A stretch of DNA of 64,000 nucleotides from JAFGMC01 sp963540515 (GCA_963540515.1 CAUTNA010000001.1:62001-126000); one strand, 5' to 3'; counted from the stretch's first letter, positions 25,422 through 34,622 are shown. Translations and numbers: made by a program. Notes: a model not told the origin generated them from the letters alone.

Positions 25422-25498
25422 TGGTAGCGGGAGGGGGACTTGAACCCTCGACCCCATGATTATGATTCACGTGCTCTAACCAGCTGAGCTATCCCGCC
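25422..25498 (-). tRNA. tRNA-Met elongator (anticodon CAT), or tRNA-Ile2
   Basis: 77 nt with encoded CCA. The acceptor GGCGGGA/TCCCGCT pairs with a G1-T72 wobble. The D arm is GCTC/GAGC, the anticodon loop ATCATAA reads CAT, and the T arm is GAGGG/CCCCT-like. It lacks the C1-A72 mismatch of an initiator. The overall sequence resembles alphaproteobacterial elongator tRNA-Met, but a lysidine-modified Ile2 tRNA carries the same anticodon and cannot be excluded by eye. Confidence 0.85.
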
Positions 25499-25538
25499 AG
25501 TGCTTATACAGTATAAAGTTTAAAAATAAAAAAATCAA

Positions 25539-26201
25539 TTACCAAATAATTTCTTTTTTACCTAAACTTTTTAGATACTGATTTGTTTTTGAAAAATGAT
25601 GATTTCCAAAAAATCCTCTATGAGCAGAAAGAGGAGAAGGATGAACACTTTTTAAAACTAAATTTTTATCTATATCTATTATCTCAGCTTTTTTTTGTGC
25701 AAAACTTCCCCATAATAAATAAACAATACCTTCTTTATAAGATAAAATCTTTATAACACTATCTGTAAATATTTCCCATCCAATACCACTATGAGAACCA
25801 GCATAATGTGCTTTTACAGTTAAAGAGGAATTTAATAATAAAATTCCCTGCTCTGCCCAATAAGATAAATCTCCATTCGTTACACTTTTATACCCTAAAT
25901 CATTTTCTATTTCTTTATAAATATTTACAAGAGATGGTGGATAATTTACACCTTTTTGAACAGAAAAACATAACCCATGAGCTTGATTTGGCTCATGATA
26001 TGGATCTTGTCCTATTATTACTACTTTAACATTATCAAGTGGACACAAATTAAAAGCATTAAAAATATTTGAAGGTTTAGGATAAATTGCTTTTCCAGAT
26101 AAATATTCTTTCTTAATAAAATTTGTAAGATTTATAAAATAATCTTTTTCAAATTCATCTTTAAGAGCATCTTTCCAAGATTGTTCTATTTTTACATCCA
26201 T
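25539..26201 (-). CDS. ung: Uracil-DNA glycosylase (family 1)
   Basis: Removes uracil from DNA to start base-excision repair. The 220-aa length matches family 1. The catalytic water-activating motif is VVIGQDPYHEPNQAHGLCFSV (about residues 58-78), and the DNA-intercalating loop is HPSPLSAHRGF near 185. LLLNSSLTV and VYLLWGSFAQKK are the other conserved blocks. It lies 1 base behind the HhH-glycosylase-like gene, so gyrB, this glycosylase-like gene and ung appear to form one operon. Confidence 0.97.
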   Translation of the reverse strand: MDVKIEQSWKDALKDEFEKDYFINLTNFIKKEYLSGKAIYPKPSNIFNAFNLCPLDNVKVVIIGQDPYHEPNQAHGLCFSVQKGVNYPPSLVNIYKEIENDLGYKSVTNGDLSYWAEQGILLLNSSLTVKAHYAGSHSGIGWEIFTDSVIKILSYKEGIVYLLWGSFAQKKAEIIDIDKNLVLKSVHPSPLSAHRGFFGNHHFSKTNQYLKSLGKKEIIW

Positions 26202-26202
26202 T

Positions 26203-26871
26203 TCATTTATTAAAATTTATTAATCCATTTTGGCAAGCTTTCCACAAAACAACATCTATATAACCACGTGGTAAACTTGTTTCTTTTTCCATAAAACTAA
26301 ACATATTATCACAAACAATTTTTATATCTTTATCGAGTTTTGAATTATTAATTTTATCGTTTAAACCGGTATTTTTACTATATAATACACCAAGCCTTTG
26401 AATCCAAATATCGTATTTAACTATATTTTCTCCTAAATTTCTTGCTAAGTGATTAACAGTAATTTTTCCAATATGCGGTAATTTTAATAAAAATAACAAC
26501 CTAGACTCTAAAGAAGTTTGCTTATAATAATTTTCTACTATAACATCCTTATCTAACCAAATTTTTATAATAGCAGATATTTTATTTTTATTATTAAATA
26601 AGCCTATTAAATAGTTATACAAAATATCAAAATTAGTCTCTTTTGAATTGAATAAAAAATTAATTATTTTAGAGTGTATTTTTTTTGCTGTTTTTTGAGA
26701 AAAACCGCTTGCCAAAATAACATAAATACACTCAGAAGCAAAATCTTTTGAGTTTAATATTTTTTTATTTTTTAAATTTGATTTAATTTCATCAAAAGTA
26801 CTTGAATCAGAATCAAGACCCTTTGATTTTAAAATATTTTCAATTTCTTCAAACCAAACTTTCGTAAACAT
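26203..26871 (-). CDS. HhH-GPD superfamily protein, DNA glycosylase-like
   Basis: 222 aa from the ATG at 26871. A longer frame from 26907 would overlap gyrB and is not preferred; this start leaves a single base after the gyrB stop. A helix-hairpin-helix is seen in LLKLPHIGKITVNHLARNLG, followed by KYDIWIQRLG, matching the catalytic-Asp position of the Nth/MutY/AlkA superfamily. The residue equivalent to the Nth lyase Lys is Ile, so any activity would be of the monofunctional type. No iron-sulfur Cys cluster is present. It sits between gyrB and ung, which fits base-excision repair. The subfamily and substrate are unknown. Confidence 0.7.
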   Translation of the reverse strand: MFTKVWFEEIENILKSKGLDSDSSTFDEIKSNLKNKKILNSKDFASECIYVILASGFSQKTAKKIHSKIINFLFNSKETNFDILYNYLIGLFNNKNKISAIIKIWLDKDVIVENYYKQTSLESRLLFLLKLPHIGKITVNHLARNLGENIVKYDIWIQRLGVLYSKNTGLNDKINNSKLDKDIKIVCDNMFSFMEKETSLPRGYIDVVLWKACQNGLINFNK

Positions 26872-26872
26872 T

Positions 26873-29275
26873 TTATATATCAATATTTGCAGATAATGCA
26901 TTTTCAACTATAAAATCACGTCTTGGTTCAACTACATCTCCCATTAACATAGAAACAACTTCATCGGCCTTATTAGCATCAGATATTTTTACCTGAAACA
27001 AAGATCTATTATTAGGATCCATAGTCGTCTCCCAAAGTTGCTCAGAATTCATTTCTCCAAGACCTTTATATCGTTGTATTTTTAATCCAGTCTTTGCATA
27101 TTCAAAAGCAATTTCTAATAACTTAATTGCCCCTAAAACAATTTGATTTTTACCTTTTACTTGCAACTCTACAGGATTCTTAAATATTTCAATCAAATCT
27201 TCTTTACCTTCCATTCTAAGCCAAGATCTTATCTCAGCAGAATTAAATTTGTCTCTTGTTAAAATATAATTTTCAGTAACATTTCTAAGAGTTCTTGTTA
27301 ACTTAATTCCTTCTAAATCACTTATTAACTTCCAACCACGTTCAAAAGGAAGCTCTTGATTATCTAACATCCTTTCAATTGCTTCAAAAACATCATTAGA
27401 ATTATTTCCATCAAATAAACCATTAAGTGCCATCGCTTCAATAAATCTAATAGGAACCAAGTTTGATATTGGATTTAAAATATTTTTCATATTTAAAACT
27501 AAAGATAAAATTCTTTTAAGATCTGAACCAGATATTGATACTCCAGTTTTTGTTTTAATAAAAGCATCATTTACAAGTTGATCCATTAAATAATTATCCA
27601 TATCTTTTTGGTTTTGAATATACAACTGTGTTTTTCCTCTTGAAACACCGTAAAGAGGAGGTTTTGCAACATAAATATACCCTTTTTCAATAGCTTGTGG
27701 CATATATCTATAAAAAAATGTCATTAACAAAGTTTGAATATGTTGCCCATCCACATCAGCATCAGTCATTATTATTATTTTATGATACCTCATTTTTTCT
27801 ATATCAAAATCATCCTTACCAATACCCGCACCTATTGTTGTTATAAGCGCACCAATAGTATCCGAACCAAGCATTTTATCAAACCTAACTCTTTCAACAT
27901 TTAATATTTTACCTCGAAGAGGTAATATTGCCTGTATCTTTCTATCTCTACCTTGTTTTGCAGTACCACCAGCAGAATCTCCTTCAACTATAAATAACTC
28001 ACACTTTGAAGGATCTTTTTCAGAACAAGCAGCTAATTTTCCAGGAAGCCCCCCTAATTCTGGACCATTTTTTTTTCTTGATAACTCTCTAGCTTTTCTT
28101 GCAGCTTCTCTTGCTGTTGCAGCTTCTATAATTTTATCTATAACAATTTTAGCAATATTCGGGTTTTCATCCAAATACTCATAAAGCATATCAGATACAG
28201 TACTTTCAACTATTGGTCTTATTTCACTTGAAACAAGTTTATCTTTTGTTTGTGAACCAAATTTTGGATCTGGCATTTTTACACTTACTATACTTGTAAG
28301 ACCTTCTCTAAAATCTTCCCCTGATAAACTAATATCTTTTTTCTTTAAATTTTCACCAATATACTTATTTATTGCACGAGTAAGCCCTGCTCTGAACCCA
28401 GCGAGATGGACTCCACCATCACGATTAGGAATATTATTTGTAAAACAAAGGGATGTTTCTGAATATGCAGTAGTCCATTGTAAAACAGTCTCTACATAAA
28501 TATCTTCAGACTGTTTTATCATTTGTATCGGATCTTTTGTAAGTAATTCTTTAGATTTATCAAGATAAGAAACAAAACCTTTTAAACCATCTTTTGAATG
28601 AAAGAAACGTTCAACCTTTTCATTATTTCTTAAATCTTCAAGAACAATTTTAACATTAGCATTCAAATAAGATTGTTCTCTAAGCCAAATTTCCAAAGTA
28701 TCAAAATCAAATTTTGTACCAGTAAATATTTCAGGAGAAGGTAAAAAAGTAACTTCTGTTCCATGAGATATACCAGAAATATTTTTTTCAATTTTTATAT
28801 CTGCTTTTGGAACACCATTTTCAAAAGACATATAAGCATAATCATCACCACGCCAGATACGAAGTTCTAACCAAACAGAAAGAGCATTTACAACAGATAC
28901 ACCAACCCCATGAAGACCACCAGATACTTTATAAGCTCCACCACCTTCATTATCAAATTTACCACCAGCATGTAATTCACACATAATAAGTTCTGCAGCA
29001 CTTCTACCTGTTTCATGATTTATATCAAAAGGAATTCCTCGACCATTATCTCTAATTGTAGCAGAACCATCTGGATTTAAAGAAACATAAACTGTATCTG
29101 CATAGCCAGCCATAGCCTCATCAATAGAATTATTAACAACTTCATATATCATATGATGAAGACCAGCACCACCTTCACCAACATCACCAATATACATTCC
29201 AGGACGTTTTTTAACAGCTTCCAACCCCTTCAAAACTTTAATGGAATCGCCAGTATATTCGTTATTAAATGTCAT
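26873..29275 (-). CDS. gyrB: DNA gyrase subunit B
   Basis: ATPase subunit of gyrase, 800 aa, full length. The start is DSIKVLKGLEAVKKRPGMYIGDVG. The GHKL ATP site shows EVVNNSIDEA, DNGRGIPFDI and GGLHGVGVSVVNALS. The TOPRIM region has ELFIVEGDSAGGTAKQGRD and MTDADVDGQHI. The C-terminus carries IQRYKGLGEMNSEQLWETTM, the GyrB signature that separates it from ParE in most proteobacteria. It has an own promoter (29303-29331) divergent from that of the RusA-like gene. Confidence 0.97.
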   Translation of the reverse strand: MTFNNEYTGDSIKVLKGLEAVKKRPGMYIGDVGEGGAGLHHMIYEVVNNSIDEAMAGYADTVYVSLNPDGSATIRDNGRGIPFDINHETGRSAAELIMCELHAGGKFDNEGGGAYKVSGGLHGVGVSVVNALSVWLELRIWRGDDYAYMSFENGVPKADIKIEKNISGISHGTEVTFLPSPEIFTGTKFDFDTLEIWLREQSYLNANVKIVLEDLRNNEKVERFFHSKDGLKGFVSYLDKSKELLTKDPIQMIKQSEDIYVETVLQWTTAYSETSLCFTNNIPNRDGGVHLAGFRAGLTRAINKYIGENLKKKDISLSGEDFREGLTSIVSVKMPDPKFGSQTKDKLVSSEIRPIVESTVSDMLYEYLDENPNIAKIVIDKIIEAATAREAARKARELSRKKNGPELGGLPGKLAACSEKDPSKCELFIVEGDSAGGTAKQGRDRKIQAILPLRGKILNVERVRFDKMLGSDTIGALITTIGAGIGKDDFDIEKMRYHKIIIMTDADVDGQHIQTLLMTFFYRYMPQAIEKGYIYVAKPPLYGVSRGKTQLYIQNQKDMDNYLMDQLVNDAFIKTKTGVSISGSDLKRILSLVLNMKNILNPISNLVPIRFIEAMALNGLFDGNNSNDVFEAIERMLDNQELPFERGWKLISDLEGIKLTRTLRNVTENYILTRDKFNSAEIRSWLRMEGKEDLIEIFKNPVELQVKGKNQIVLGAIKLLEIAFEYAKTGLKIQRYKGLGEMNSEQLWETTMDPNNRSLFQVKISDANKADEVVSMLMGDVVEPRRDFIVENALSANIDI

Positions 29276-29302
29276 CAGAAATCCTTAGTAAAATTCTCGT
29301 AA

Positions 29303-29331
29303 AACATAGCAATTTTTGATATAATAGGCAA
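29303..29331 (-). promoter_or_regulatory. Promoter of gyrB
   Basis: On the minus strand TTGCCT (29331-29326), 17 bases, TATGTT (29308-29303). AAGGA follows before the gyrB ATG. It overlaps the opposite promoter of the RusA-like gene. In other bacteria gyrB promoters respond to supercoiling; nothing here shows that directly. Confidence 0.5.
29317..29325 (+). promoter_or_regulatory. Extended -10 promoter of the RusA-like gene
   Basis: TGA-TATAAT (TG at 29317-29318, TATAAT 29320-29325) is an extended -10 element with no good -35 box. The start would be near 29332, 16 bases before the ATG. Confidence 0.45.
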
Positions 29332-29347
29332 GGAAAAAGGCGGTCTT

Positions 29348-29914
29348 ATGAAATTTAAACTTTTATATTTTGGAGAAATTTTTACAAATCCTAAAAGAAG
29401 AACAAAACATATTTCTGATATACGTATGCAATTTCATCCACAACTAAAAAAGTTAGTTGAACATAGCCCTTGGTTAAATTTAAAAAAATATATGTATCCT
29501 AATGTATCGAAAAATTTAACAAGTTCAAAATTTATTTGTGGCACATATTGGAATCCTATTATAACTCCAAAATTAAAATTAATAGCTGAACTTGATATAC
29601 AAATGTTACATCCAGAAATAGTTGGAGTTGCACGATCAGATATAGATAATAGAGTAAAAACTCTATTGGATGGGCTTAGATGTCCACAAACAGAAAAAGA
29701 AGTTTCTGAAGAAATGTATGATTATAAAGAACCTGTTTTCACACTATTAGATGATGATCATCTTGTTACAAAAATATCTGTTAATACAAGTCATCTCTTA
29801 TCAAATGAAATTTTTAAAAATAAATCTTTATCTTCAGATTCAATATTTATGCTAATAAATGTAAATGTAAGAGTCTCAGAAGGTAATTTAGAAAATTTAC
29901 CTTTTATGATCTGA
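29348..29914 (+). CDS. RusA-like Holliday junction resolvase family protein
   Basis: 188 aa. The RusA fold is indicated by SDIDNRVKTLLDGL (Asp98, Asp100, Asn101, Lys104, Asp108) and LLDDDHLVTKISV (Asp135-137), which match the metal-binding D-x-DN-x-x-K-x-x-x-D and D-D motifs of RusA. RusA cleaves four-way junctions, normally a prophage function. Here the gene is longer than phage RusA (~120 aa), has an N-terminal extension (residues 1-75) and stands beside gyrB with no phage genes around it, suggesting a resident chromosomal gene. It converges on the pilus genes. Activity on junctions is inferred. Confidence 0.72.
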   Translation: MKFKLLYFGEIFTNPKRRTKHISDIRMQFHPQLKKLVEHSPWLNLKKYMYPNVSKNLTSSKFICGTYWNPIITPKLKLIAELDIQMLHPEIVGVARSDIDNRVKTLLDGLRCPQTEKEVSEEMYDYKEPVFTLLDDDHLVTKISVNTSHLLSNEIFKNKSLSSDSIFMLINVNVRVSEGNLENLPFMI

Positions 29915-29935
29915 TGAATTTAAAAGAAAAGTTTC

Positions 29936-31006
29936 TTAATTTAAATTTGTCATTATTTGATCTTGAATTTGAAAAGTTCCAAGTACTACCCATGCAATTA
30001 TAAAAGAAACCAGAATTATACCAATAGTATTGATTGTACTAGATATAGATTCTGCCTTTCTAATACTATTTTCAAGATAATCTTCGGCTATCTTCGATAT
30101 ATTTTCATTAAAATTATTCATATCTGAATAAATAGCAAGATCTCCTATTATTTCATCGTTTGGGAAATGAGTTTTTGAATTCTCAAGAGCAATACCTAAA
30201 TTATCACCATTCGCAACATTATGCATCACGGATTGTAAAATTTTATTCAAATATTTATTAGAATTTTCAGATAATAATCTTAATGCTAAAGATAAACTAC
30301 AACCACTCGATAACATAGCAGATAAAGAAATCATCCAACTTACACCCAAATAAACCTTATATAGGTTATAAGGAGGAATTTTATCAAATATAGTTCTTAT
30401 AAAACCTGACCAATTCTCTAAACTAATCCATACAAAAAATATAACTAAAAGAATACCTATAACTAAAAAATCCCAATAATTTTTTGTAAAATTAGAAACA
30501 TCTAATAAAATAGATGCATTTCCAGTTAAATTTTCAGTTGTACCAATAGCATCAATAAGAGGTGGTATTAAATATATACCCGACATTATTATTATTCCAA
30601 AAGTTAAGATAAATAAAAATAGTGGATATGAAACAGCCGAAAAAACAGCTCTTTTTATTCTTCTAACAGAATCTATAATTTTTGAGATATTATCTAATGA
30701 AACTGCTAATTTTGAAATATCACCACTTGATAAAATAAGATTTTCTGTATCTGAAACCCAACCTTTTGTTGCTTCAGCAAAAGAATCTCCATTTTCAAGA
30801 TTTTTTTGCCAAGATTTTACACAGATAGCAAAAGGCTCTGAATTTTTAATACCACCTTTAGATTCAATTAACTCTATTCTTCTAAGAGCTTCCATAAGAG
30901 TAAAATTATTTTTTAATAATGAAGATATTTTTCTATATAAAGATAACCTTTTTTCAGTATCTAATTTAAATATAAGTTTTGCGTATAATAAATCTAAAAA
31001 AAACAT
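29936..31006 (-). CDS. Type IVb pilus inner-membrane platform protein (PilR/PilC/GspF family)
   Basis: A 356-aa protein of the type II secretion F family, the membrane platform on which pilin is assembled. Two cytoplasmic helical repeats are visible (FTLMEALRRIE near 35; CSLSLALRLLSE near 235), each followed by hydrophobic segments: LFILTFGIIIMSGIYLIPPL, VIGILLVIFFVWISL, and IGIILVSFIIAWVVLGTF at the end. It follows the ATPase without a gap, the pilQ-pilR order of IncI1 (R64) thin-pilus operons. No pilin or prepilin peptidase gene follows in the window. Confidence 0.82.
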   Translation of the reverse strand: MFFLDLLYAKLIFKLDTEKRLSLYRKISSLLKNNFTLMEALRRIELIESKGGIKNSEPFAICVKSWQKNLENGDSFAEATKGWVSDTENLILSSGDISKLAVSLDNISKIIDSVRRIKRAVFSAVSYPLFLFILTFGIIIMSGIYLIPPLIDAIGTTENLTGNASILLDVSNFTKNYWDFLVIGILLVIFFVWISLENWSGFIRTIFDKIPPYNLYKVYLGVSWMISLSAMLSSGCSLSLALRLLSENSNKYLNKILQSVMHNVANGDNLGIALENSKTHFPNDEIIGDLAIYSDMNNFNENISKIAEDYLENSIRKAESISSTINTIGIILVSFIIAWVVLGTFQIQDQIMTNLN

Positions 31007-32635
31007 TTAATATATCCCCGGTTGATCTATTAAACCTACCCATCTTTCTAATTCATCAATAGAAATAATTCCTTTTAACATTAATTCAATAGCAGATTCT
31101 TTTAAAGTTCTTCCATCTAAATTTTCAAGCCAATATCTAGTTGCAGATTTTGTATCTCCAGATAAAGCAAGATTTAAAAATTCTCCATCAGTTATTATAA
31201 TTTCTCCAGCTTTTATTCTTCCGTTTGTTCCCTTATTTTTACAATTATCACAACCACAACCTTGTATATAAATCTGTTTTAAACCAATTTCTCCAAAAGC
31301 ATCTTTTACCCTTTTATAAGCAGGATGTTCTGGATTATCGATTAATTTTTTCTTACACTTAGGACATAATTTTTTAAATAAACGCATAGATACTAAACCT
31401 CGCATCATCGTTTCATCTTTTAATTTAAAAGATTCTACACCAATATCTAATAATCTAGTTAATGCAGTCATAGCAGAATTAGCGTGTAAAGTAGTCCAAA
31501 CATTATGACCAGATAAAGCTCCTTTTACAGTTAATTGAGCAACTGATAAAGTTCTTATTTCTCCAACCATTAAAGTATCAGGATCGCTCCTAAGAGCAGC
31601 AGCTAATGCCTCTGTAAATTTTTCTTCTCTTTGCTCTTCATTAGAAGTATTAATAACAGGAATTTGATGTGCTCCAAATATTTTTTGTTCTGCAGGATCT
31701 TCAACTGTTATAAGATTTATTTCATAATTTTTCTCTTTAAGTAAAAGAGACATATTTCTTACTAAAGTAGTAGATTTTCCAGAACTTGTAGGTCCCGCAA
31801 CAATAACAAGACCAGTTGGATAAGAACGCAATCTCATTAAAAGTTTTTGTTCATATTCTCCAAACTCTTGTTCTGTTTTTATTCCTTCTGTTGGATTATC
31901 ATAAAGTAATCTCATAACAACATATCTACTACCAAATGCAATTGGATTGAATTGCATTCTTATACCTATAATTCCATCAGGTAAATATAAATCTTTTGTC
32001 CCTCTAAGTGGAGTTCTTCCATCTTTTTGAGCAGATTGATACTCATTCTGAGCATAATTAGAATTTGAAATATCAGACGAAGCAAACGCAGCTCTTACAA
32101 AAGATTCTCCCCAACTTGAACTATACTCAAAAACAGATTGAATACTACCATCTATTCTAAAATAAATAGTTGTTTGATCAGATACATCTATGTGAATATC
32201 AGATACTTTTTTTGATACAGCTTTAGATATTATATCAATAAAATCTTTCTGCATTTGATTATCAAACTCTATTTTTAGTCCACCATTTAATTTAATTTCA
32301 TTTGTTTTATATATACTTGAAATCAAACTAATATCACAATAATAAGGTTCCAAATGAGTTTTGTTTTTTTTATTTAGAAGTTCTAGAAAAGCTAAGACTC
32401 TTCCATCATATTGATGATTTCTTGATATTATAATTTCACCACCAGAAAAATAAGCTATTAAATTTTGTGAATCTTTAGATATCTCTAAATCAGCACCTGT
32501 TGAAGTCAACAACTTATTGTTATTAGAAAATAGATAATCTATTATTTCTTTAGAAGAATTTTCCATTGCTTTTGGTATAGAAAAATTCTCTTTCTTTTTT
32601 TTATATTTTAAAGAAAAAGATGTATTATTCATCAA
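31007..32635 (-). CDS. Type IVb pilus assembly ATPase (PilQ/PilB/GspE family)
   Basis: A 542-aa secretion ATPase. Walker A is GPTSSGKSTT (281-290), the Asp box VEDPAEQ, Walker B SDPDTLMVGEIR, and the His box TLHAN. A zinc-binding tetracysteine near 425-475 (LCPKCKK then GCGCDNCKNK) marks the extension (GspE/PilB) class rather than retraction ATPases. The N-terminal segment has SDIHIDVSDQTTIYFRIDG. It lies between the pilP-like and platform genes. No PilT-like retraction ATPase is in the window. Confidence 0.88.
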   Translation of the reverse strand: MMNNTSFSLKYKKKKENFSIPKAMENSSKEIIDYLFSNNNKLLTSTGADLEISKDSQNLIAYFSGGEIIISRNHQYDGRVLAFLELLNKKNKTHLEPYYCDISLISSIYKTNEIKLNGGLKIEFDNQMQKDFIDIISKAVSKKVSDIHIDVSDQTTIYFRIDGSIQSVFEYSSSWGESFVRAAFASSDISNSNYAQNEYQSAQKDGRTPLRGTKDLYLPDGIIGIRMQFNPIAFGSRYVVMRLLYDNPTEGIKTEQEFGEYEQKLLMRLRSYPTGLVIVAGPTSSGKSTTLVRNMSLLLKEKNYEINLITVEDPAEQKIFGAHQIPVINTSNEEQREEKFTEALAAALRSDPDTLMVGEIRTLSVAQLTVKGALSGHNVWTTLHANSAMTALTRLLDIGVESFKLKDETMMRGLVSMRLFKKLCPKCKKKLIDNPEHPAYKRVKDAFGEIGLKQIYIQGCGCDNCKNKGTNGRIKAGEIIITDGEFLNLALSGDTKSATRYWLENLDGRTLKESAIELMLKGIISIDELERWVGLIDQPGIY

Positions 32636-32638
32636 AAA

Positions 32639-33298
32639 TTAATTTTTACTTATATTTAAAACTTGTGTTTCATCATTTTTTATAAAAACAATTCCTTCAT
32701 CTAAAGATATAGATTTAATTTCAAAACCATCTACAACTTTACCAACAGAAACTTTTTTTTGTCCACCTGTCCTTAAATCTTCTATTTTTGCTTGAAGCTC
32801 ACTTCCAACACCAACTATATCAATTAGTTTATAAATACTAGAAATATCATCTAATCTTTTTAGAACTTTATTTTCTACTTTAGAATTTGAACTAGAATAA
32901 GAATTTTTTTGACTCACAAACCTTTGTTTTTCTTCTTCTAAAGAAGCTTTTTCTTGAGCAAGTCTTTCTTTTTCTTGTTCTAAATCCTGTTTTTGCTTTT
33001 CTTCCATATTAACAAGATTTTCCATTTCAATATTCAACTTTTTCTTTTCAGAATTTACTCTCTCTAAATCTAATTCTAATTGAGCTTTTTCCTTTTTCAA
33101 CTGAATTAAGACTTTTTCTTGTTCTAAATCTGTTATTTTTTTAAATAAAGAATCTTCTGTATTATAATTCAATACAGCTTCATCACTTGTATTATTTTCT
33201 AATAGATTTTCTTGCGTATCTTCCTCTGCAAAAGAAAAATTACAATTAAATATAAAAATACTAACAATAACAAAGTATTTTATAAAACTATTTTGCAT
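32639..33298 (-). CDS. PilP-like type IVb pilus biogenesis protein with coiled coil
   Basis: 219 aa with a signal peptide (cleavage near SFA|EE, residue 25), a long Glu/Lys-rich coiled coil (about 55-130), and a C-terminal domain: IYKLIDIVGVGSELQAKIEDLRTGGQKKVSVGKVVDGFEIKS. That 'I.GVG..L.A.......V..G....G..+.S' pattern matches PilP of IncI1-type pili, which connects inner membrane and secretin. The start overlaps the pilO-like gene by 11 bases. Identity rests mainly on the C-terminal domain and gene order. Confidence 0.65.
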   Translation of the reverse strand: MQNSFIKYFVIVSIFIFNCNFSFAEEDTQENLLENNTSDEAVLNYNTEDSLFKKITDLEQEKVLIQLKKEKAQLELDLERVNSEKKKLNIEMENLVNMEEKQKQDLEQEKERLAQEKASLEEEKQRFVSQKNSYSSSNSKVENKVLKRLDDISSIYKLIDIVGVGSELQAKIEDLRTGGQKKVSVGKVVDGFEIKSISLDEGIVFIKNDETQVLNISKN

Positions 33299-34553
33299 AT
33301 ATTATCACCTCATAATTCCAAATCTTAGATTCTTCTTTCCAAGATATATTTGTAAAATAAACACCTTCAAAATTTTTAAAAATTTCTATAAACTGTATAG
33401 GAGTCAATTTAGAAGAAAAAGAGATCTCTAAAATATTTAAATTTATAATATTCTCTCCATCCTGAATTGAATCTATAGCGATATTTGTATTTAAACTTTC
33501 TATAAAACTTTTTTGTAAAATACCAACAATTTGTCTCTCTATAAACTTTATATCTCTTTTATCCTTAGAAAATATTTTTTCCACCTCTGGAATTTTAATT
33601 CTCAATAGAATTTCTGAATCTGATTTTTCTTCTATTTGTACACCAGGAAAATGCTTATAAACAAAATCATAAAAGTCTTTAATATTACCAAAAGTTCTTT
33701 TAAAAAAAACTGATGCGTAATAATCATTACAATTAACTTCTGTCTGACTCCAACCAACAACTGACTGCATTAAAAAATTAATACTTTTATAACAAGAATT
33801 TATATATGAAGTTAAAACAGGTAAAGATTCATAAGGTAATTTTATTGGTTCTTTTATCAATTCATCAATTTTAAAATCTTTATCTAGCTCTTGATTTTTT
33901 TCTTCCAATTGTTTTTTATATTCTTCTGCGAGAGTAGGATCTATTTTAGAAATTTGTTTTCTGTTAATTAAAGAATCTCTTATAGGTTCTTTAAAAAAGG
34001 AAAATAATCCAAATAAAAAAAATAATAAAATAAGAAAAGAAAAAATATTAGAACCTAAATTACTTATTGGTTTTAATAAAAACTTCGTATTTGTAAAAAT
34101 ACTATTATTTAAATCTTTTTCTATTCCACCTTCAATTTTCCAAGATGATGGAGCAATAAAAACACCCCAATCAGGCATTTCTTTTAATTTTAAATATTCA
34201 TCATAAGCATCTTCTTCAGACAAAAAAAGTTTATCATAAATAATAATATTATTTCTTACTGCTACTAACCAAATTTCTTTTTTTAATTTAAAAGCACATA
34301 AAAAAGAATATATCTCTTTAAAACTTTTTATAAGCTCAATCGCAGCAACAGGCATATTATTTTTATGCCCAAATTTAGAGGAACCAAGCCCTATAATTGT
34401 TCTGTAATCAACATAAAAATTTAATTTTTTATCAACAGATTTTACTAATTGCTTTGCATAATTTTTTGGTAAAATACCACCAGGTAATGGTTGCCAAAAT
34501 AAACCGACTGCATATTTTTTTTTATTTATAAATATTGTTTTATTTTGCAACAA
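33288..34553 (-). CDS. PilO-like type IVb pilus accessory protein
   Basis: 421 aa, with a cytoplasmic N-terminal half, one membrane helix (IFSFLILLFFLFGLFSFF, about residue 158), and a periplasmic C-terminal domain. The opening FINKKKYAVGLFWQPLPGG and the later AVAAIELIKSFK-like start region fit the PilO2 pilin-accessory family of IncI1/Tcp-type systems. The start is TTG (a second TTG follows at once), supported by GAGGG upstream. It heads a pilO-P-Q-R operon with its own promoter, downstream of the lipid A genes. It would dock the ATPase and platform to the periplasmic parts. Confidence 0.68.
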   Translation of the reverse strand: MLQNKTIFINKKKYAVGLFWQPLPGGILPKNYAKQLVKSVDKKLNFYVDYRTIIGLGSSKFGHKNNMPVAAIELIKSFKEIYSFLCAFKLKKEIWLVAVRNNIIIYDKLFLSEEDAYDEYLKLKEMPDWGVFIAPSSWKIEGGIEKDLNNSIFTNTKFLLKPISNLGSNIFSFLILLFFLFGLFSFFKEPIRDSLINRKQISKIDPTLAEEYKKQLEEKNQELDKDFKIDELIKEPIKLPYESLPVLTSYINSCYKSINFLMQSVVGWSQTEVNCNDYYASVFFKRTFGNIKDFYDFVYKHFPGVQIEEKSDSEILLRIKIPEVEKIFSKDKRDIKFIERQIVGILQKSFIESLNTNIAIDSIQDGENIINLNILEISFSSKLTPIQFIEIFKNFEGVYFTNISWKEESKIWNYEVIIYAK

Positions 34554-34578
34554 AAACCCTCTTACAATCTAGAATTAG

Positions 34579-34608
34579 ATTATAACATAAAATCAAGATA
34601 AATATCAA
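34579..34608 (-). promoter_or_regulatory. Promoter of the pilO-P-Q-R operon
   Basis: On the minus strand TTGATA (34608-34603), 18 bases, TATAAT (34584-34579). Both boxes are near-perfect. It lies between the small lipoprotein gene and the pilO-like gene, so pilus genes can be transcribed apart from lpxK-lpxC. Confidence 0.65.
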
Positions 34609-34622
34609 ATATAGATTAATTT

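Noticed and set aside
26872..26907. Longer start for the HhH-glycosylase-like gene
   Set aside because: It would overlap gyrB by 35 bases and adds residues (MKMHYLQILIYK) that come from the gyrB end; ATG 26871 is better.
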